NCBI GenBank assembly: GCA_023436065.1
Contig: JAEZKU010000038.1
Span: 22,062 to 86,061, forward strand
Length of the DNA stretch: 64,000 bases
Source of the DNA: Bacillota bacterium
GTDB taxonomy: Bacteria; Bacillota; Clostridia; Lachnospirales; Lachnospiraceae
Direction of reading: 5' to 3'
In this document: piece after piece, positions 62,166-64,000 of the stretch
How positions within the stretch are numbered: the stretch's first letter is position 1
Layout: every line of letters begins with the position of its first letter
Program-made: the position numbers and the translations under genes
The notes under the pieces: generated by a model
The model's database searches: none
What the model saw: only the letters and a program-made list of their open reading frames with translations
Told to the model about the DNA's origin: nothing

Positions 62166-63881
62166 TTACTGAGCTAATTTAACATATCTGTAGTTCATAT
62201 CCTGGAATGCAGTTCTTACTACGCCGGAAGCGATCTTACCGCTAACAACATAATCTCTTACTCTCCAGTAAACAGGACCGATCGGAAGATCTGTCATTAA
62301 TTTCTTTTCCATATCCATTAAGTAGCCCATACGCTCTGCAGGATCAACTGTTGTACGAACTTTATTTAATAATGCATCATAATCAGCATCGCTGTAGCTT
62401 GTATGATTGTTACCATTACCTGTCTCGAACATATCAAGGAAGGTCTGAGGATCATTGTAGTCAGGACCCCATCCAGCAAATACGATGGAGAAGTCTTCAT
62501 TCTGCATTCTTTCAATTCTACTCTTGAAAGGCATGGGCTCAACTGTAATTTCAAGACCAAGGTTAGCCTTTAACTGCTCCTGAATGAAAGCAGCATTCTT
62601 AACTGCAGTATCGCCGTCATCACAGATCATGGTAAGCTCAACCTTATCAACACCAAGCTCAGTAAGAGCCTTCTGATATAATTCCTTAGCCTGAGCAACA
62701 TCTAATGTAGGAACCTGAGGACCAACTTCATCCGCGAACTTTCCGTTTAGACCATTCAATGCCGGAGGAGTAAAACCAACAGCAGGCTTGGAGCTATTCT
62801 TTACGATACTGTCAACGAAAGCCTGCTTATCAACTGCGTAGGTAAGCGCTTTACGAAGATTATTATTTGCAAGGTACTGATCCTTTAAGTTGTACTCTAA
62901 ATAGAAGCAAGAACCATCATCATAGGAAAATACCGGGAAGTTCTCACCCTTTAACATCTTAGCCTGATCACCGTTAACACCAACAATATCTGCTTCGCCG
63001 GCTTTAAAGGAGTTCAGAGCTGCATTTGTATCATTAATCATTAACCAGGTAATCTGATCAACATTGATGTTTGCGGCATCATAGAAATCAGGATTCTTGG
63101 CCATAACGATTTTGTTCTCATGTTCCCAAGAGGTAATAGTGAAAGGTCCATTGGTCACAATCTTATCAGCATCAGTAGCATATGCTGTACCAAATTCCTT
63201 GTAAGCTTTCTCATTTACAGGTGCTAATACATAGAATGCTAAAGTACTAAGGAAGTACGCTGTAGGATTCTCAAGGGTTACTTCAAGCTTATAATCATCC
63301 AAAGCCTTGAAACCAAGCTGGTCAGCTGTAACCTTGCCTTCGTTGAATGCTCTACCGTTCTTGAATACATAGCCAAAGCCAGCATATTCTGCTGCAAAAG
63401 CCGGATCAAGAAGTGAAGTCCAAGCAAATACGAAGTCGTGTGCAGTCACAGGCTCGCCGTTGGACCATTTCATTCCCTGGCGAAGATTGAAGGTATAGGT
63501 TAAGCCGTCGTCGCTGATTGTCCAGTCGGTAGCAACACCGGGAATAACATTGTCATTCTCATCCAGCCCAACGAGCTGTTCAATCACATGACGAAGAATG
63601 CTTCCTGATAAGGTATCGGTTGTAGTGATCGAACATAAATCAGCCGGCTCAGATGCCAGGTTAACTGAAATAGCATTTGCATCGGGTGTACCCATATATA
63701 AGCTTCTGTCTGAAGATAAGTCAGAGCTATTATCTGCGGGTGTTTCTGTAGAAGCAGCCGGAGTTTCGGTAGCAGCTACGTTATTGTCTTTCGTGGGTTC
63801 AGCTTTTTTGCCGCAGGCTGTTAACATAGATACAGTCATTGCTAAAACAAGCATTACGGCAAGTAATTTCTTGAATTTCAT
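62166..63881 (-). CDS. oppA: Oligopeptide-binding lipoprotein OppA
   Basis: 571-residue substrate-binding protein of SBP family 5, tethered to the membrane outside. Signal peptide 1-22 ends LTAC with Cys23 as the lipid site, followed by a Thr/Ala/Pro-rich linker (about 30-55). Mature marks: VIPGVATDWTISDDGLTYTFNLRQGMKWSNGEPVTAHDFVFAW, the family signature, and FSIVFAGWGPDYNDPQTFLDMF. It delivers peptides to OppBC. Codons look highly optimised (many AAG, GAA, GCT), which fits high expression. First gene of the operon. Confidence 0.93.
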   Translation of the reverse strand: MKFKKLLAVMLVLAMTVSMLTACGKKAEPTKDNNVAATETPAASTETPADNSSDLSSDRSLYMGTPDANAISVNLASEPADLCSITTTDTLSGSILRHVIEQLVGLDENDNVIPGVATDWTISDDGLTYTFNLRQGMKWSNGEPVTAHDFVFAWTSLLDPAFAAEYAGFGYVFKNGRAFNEGKVTADQLGFKALDDYKLEVTLENPTAYFLSTLAFYVLAPVNEKAYKEFGTAYATDADKIVTNGPFTITSWEHENKIVMAKNPDFYDAANINVDQITWLMINDTNAALNSFKAGEADIVGVNGDQAKMLKGENFPVFSYDDGSCFYLEYNLKDQYLANNNLRKALTYAVDKQAFVDSIVKNSSKPAVGFTPPALNGLNGKFADEVGPQVPTLDVAQAKELYQKALTELGVDKVELTMICDDGDTAVKNAAFIQEQLKANLGLEITVEPMPFKSRIERMQNEDFSIVFAGWGPDYNDPQTFLDMFETGNGNNHTSYSDADYDALLNKVRTTVDPAERMGYLMDMEKKLMTDLPIGPVYWRVRDYVVSGKIASGVVRTAFQDMNYRYVKLAQ

Positions 63882-63912
63882 AATATATTCTCCTCCTTTT
63901 ATGCTATATAAA

Positions 63913-63941
63913 AAGGAAGTATATTAACCATACACTTCCTT
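63913..63941 (-). promoter_or_regulatory. Hairpin with U-run in the oppA leader (attenuator-like or stabilising)
   Basis: On the minus strand AAGGAAGTGTAT pairs with ATATACTTCCTT (one G-U) with a 5-base loop, followed by TTTTTATA. It lies after the promoter at 63962-63990 and before the oppA ribosome site (AAAGGAGGAG), so it is in the oppA leader. Confidence 0.6.
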
Positions 63942-63961
63942 AGTATATAAATTATACAGAC

Positions 63962-63990
63962 ATTCTAATACAAAAGTGTATATTAGTCAA
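63962..63990 (-). promoter_or_regulatory. Promoter of the opp operon
   Basis: On the minus strand TTGACT (63985-63990) and TAGAAT (63962-63967) are separated by 17 bases, about 80 bases before the oppA ATG. Confidence 0.6.
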
Positions 63991-64000
63991 GACAAGAACT

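Overview
The window looks like chromosome of a low-GC, anaerobic, plant-fibre-using Firmicute, most likely a Lachnospiraceae-type clostridium. This rests on family-level recognition only: phosphorolytic beta-glucan and beta-mannan enzymes each with a LacI regulator, strong AGGAGG ribosome binding sites, an Opp lipoprotein transporter and a Wzx/Wzy capsule locus with CpsB/C/D-type control. Almost everything lies on the minus strand. No rRNA, tRNA, CRISPR array, prophage or transposase gene was seen.

Left part (1-4.7 kb): the 5' half of a SulP anion permease, a divergent short FtsH-type membrane protease, and an LTA-synthase-like sulfatase-fold transferase. Sugar part I (4.8-15.7 kb): an intracellular beta-glucan set made of a LacI regulator, a large GH161/GH94-like phosphorylase, a GH30, a GH2, a GH94 laminaribiose-type phosphorylase and a cupin. 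None of the enzymes has a signal peptide, so the set should split imported oligosaccharides, partly by phosphorolysis. Two tandem paralogous cysteine-containing small proteins of unknown function follow (16.1-16.8 kb). Sugar part II (16.9-24.8 kb): a mannan set with two LacI regulators, GH130_2 and GH130_1 phosphorylases, cellobiose 2-epimerase, mannose-6-phosphate isomerase and an SGNH esterase. Together these match the known phosphorolytic route from acetylated manno-oligosaccharides to fructose-6-phosphate.

Middle (24.9-27.7 kb): a GyrI-like effector-binding protein, a soluble chemoreceptor whose sensor domain sits at the C-terminus, and RidA. From 27.7 to 55.9 kb, on the minus strand, lies a surface polysaccharide locus read from a good promoter at about 55.95 kb. 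It holds CpsB phosphatase, CpsC, CpsD, a membrane protein, the initiating phosphotransferase, ManC, five or six glycosyltransferases, Wzy, a pyruvyl transferase, Wzx and a nitroreductase. After a terminator-like hairpin at 38.8 kb a second module follows: ABC exporter, PqqD-like protein, radical SAM/SPASM protein, a Cys-rich 144-residue putative precursor with Thr-Pro and collagen-like Gly-Lys-Pro repeats, an HPr-kinase-like protein, an S26-type peptidase, a PF14907-type nucleotidyltransferase, a second CpsB, a membrane-anchored Ig-like protein and two tandem CpsC-D fusion tyrosine kinases. This looks like a modified-peptide (RiPP) system built into a polysaccharide locus and is the most unusual part of the window.

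Right part (56.1-64 kb): GNAT and NUDIX genes, a five-copy 31-bp tandem repeat, a 286-bp palindromic MITE-like element that seems to supply the opp terminator, and a complete oppA-B-C-D-F operon.
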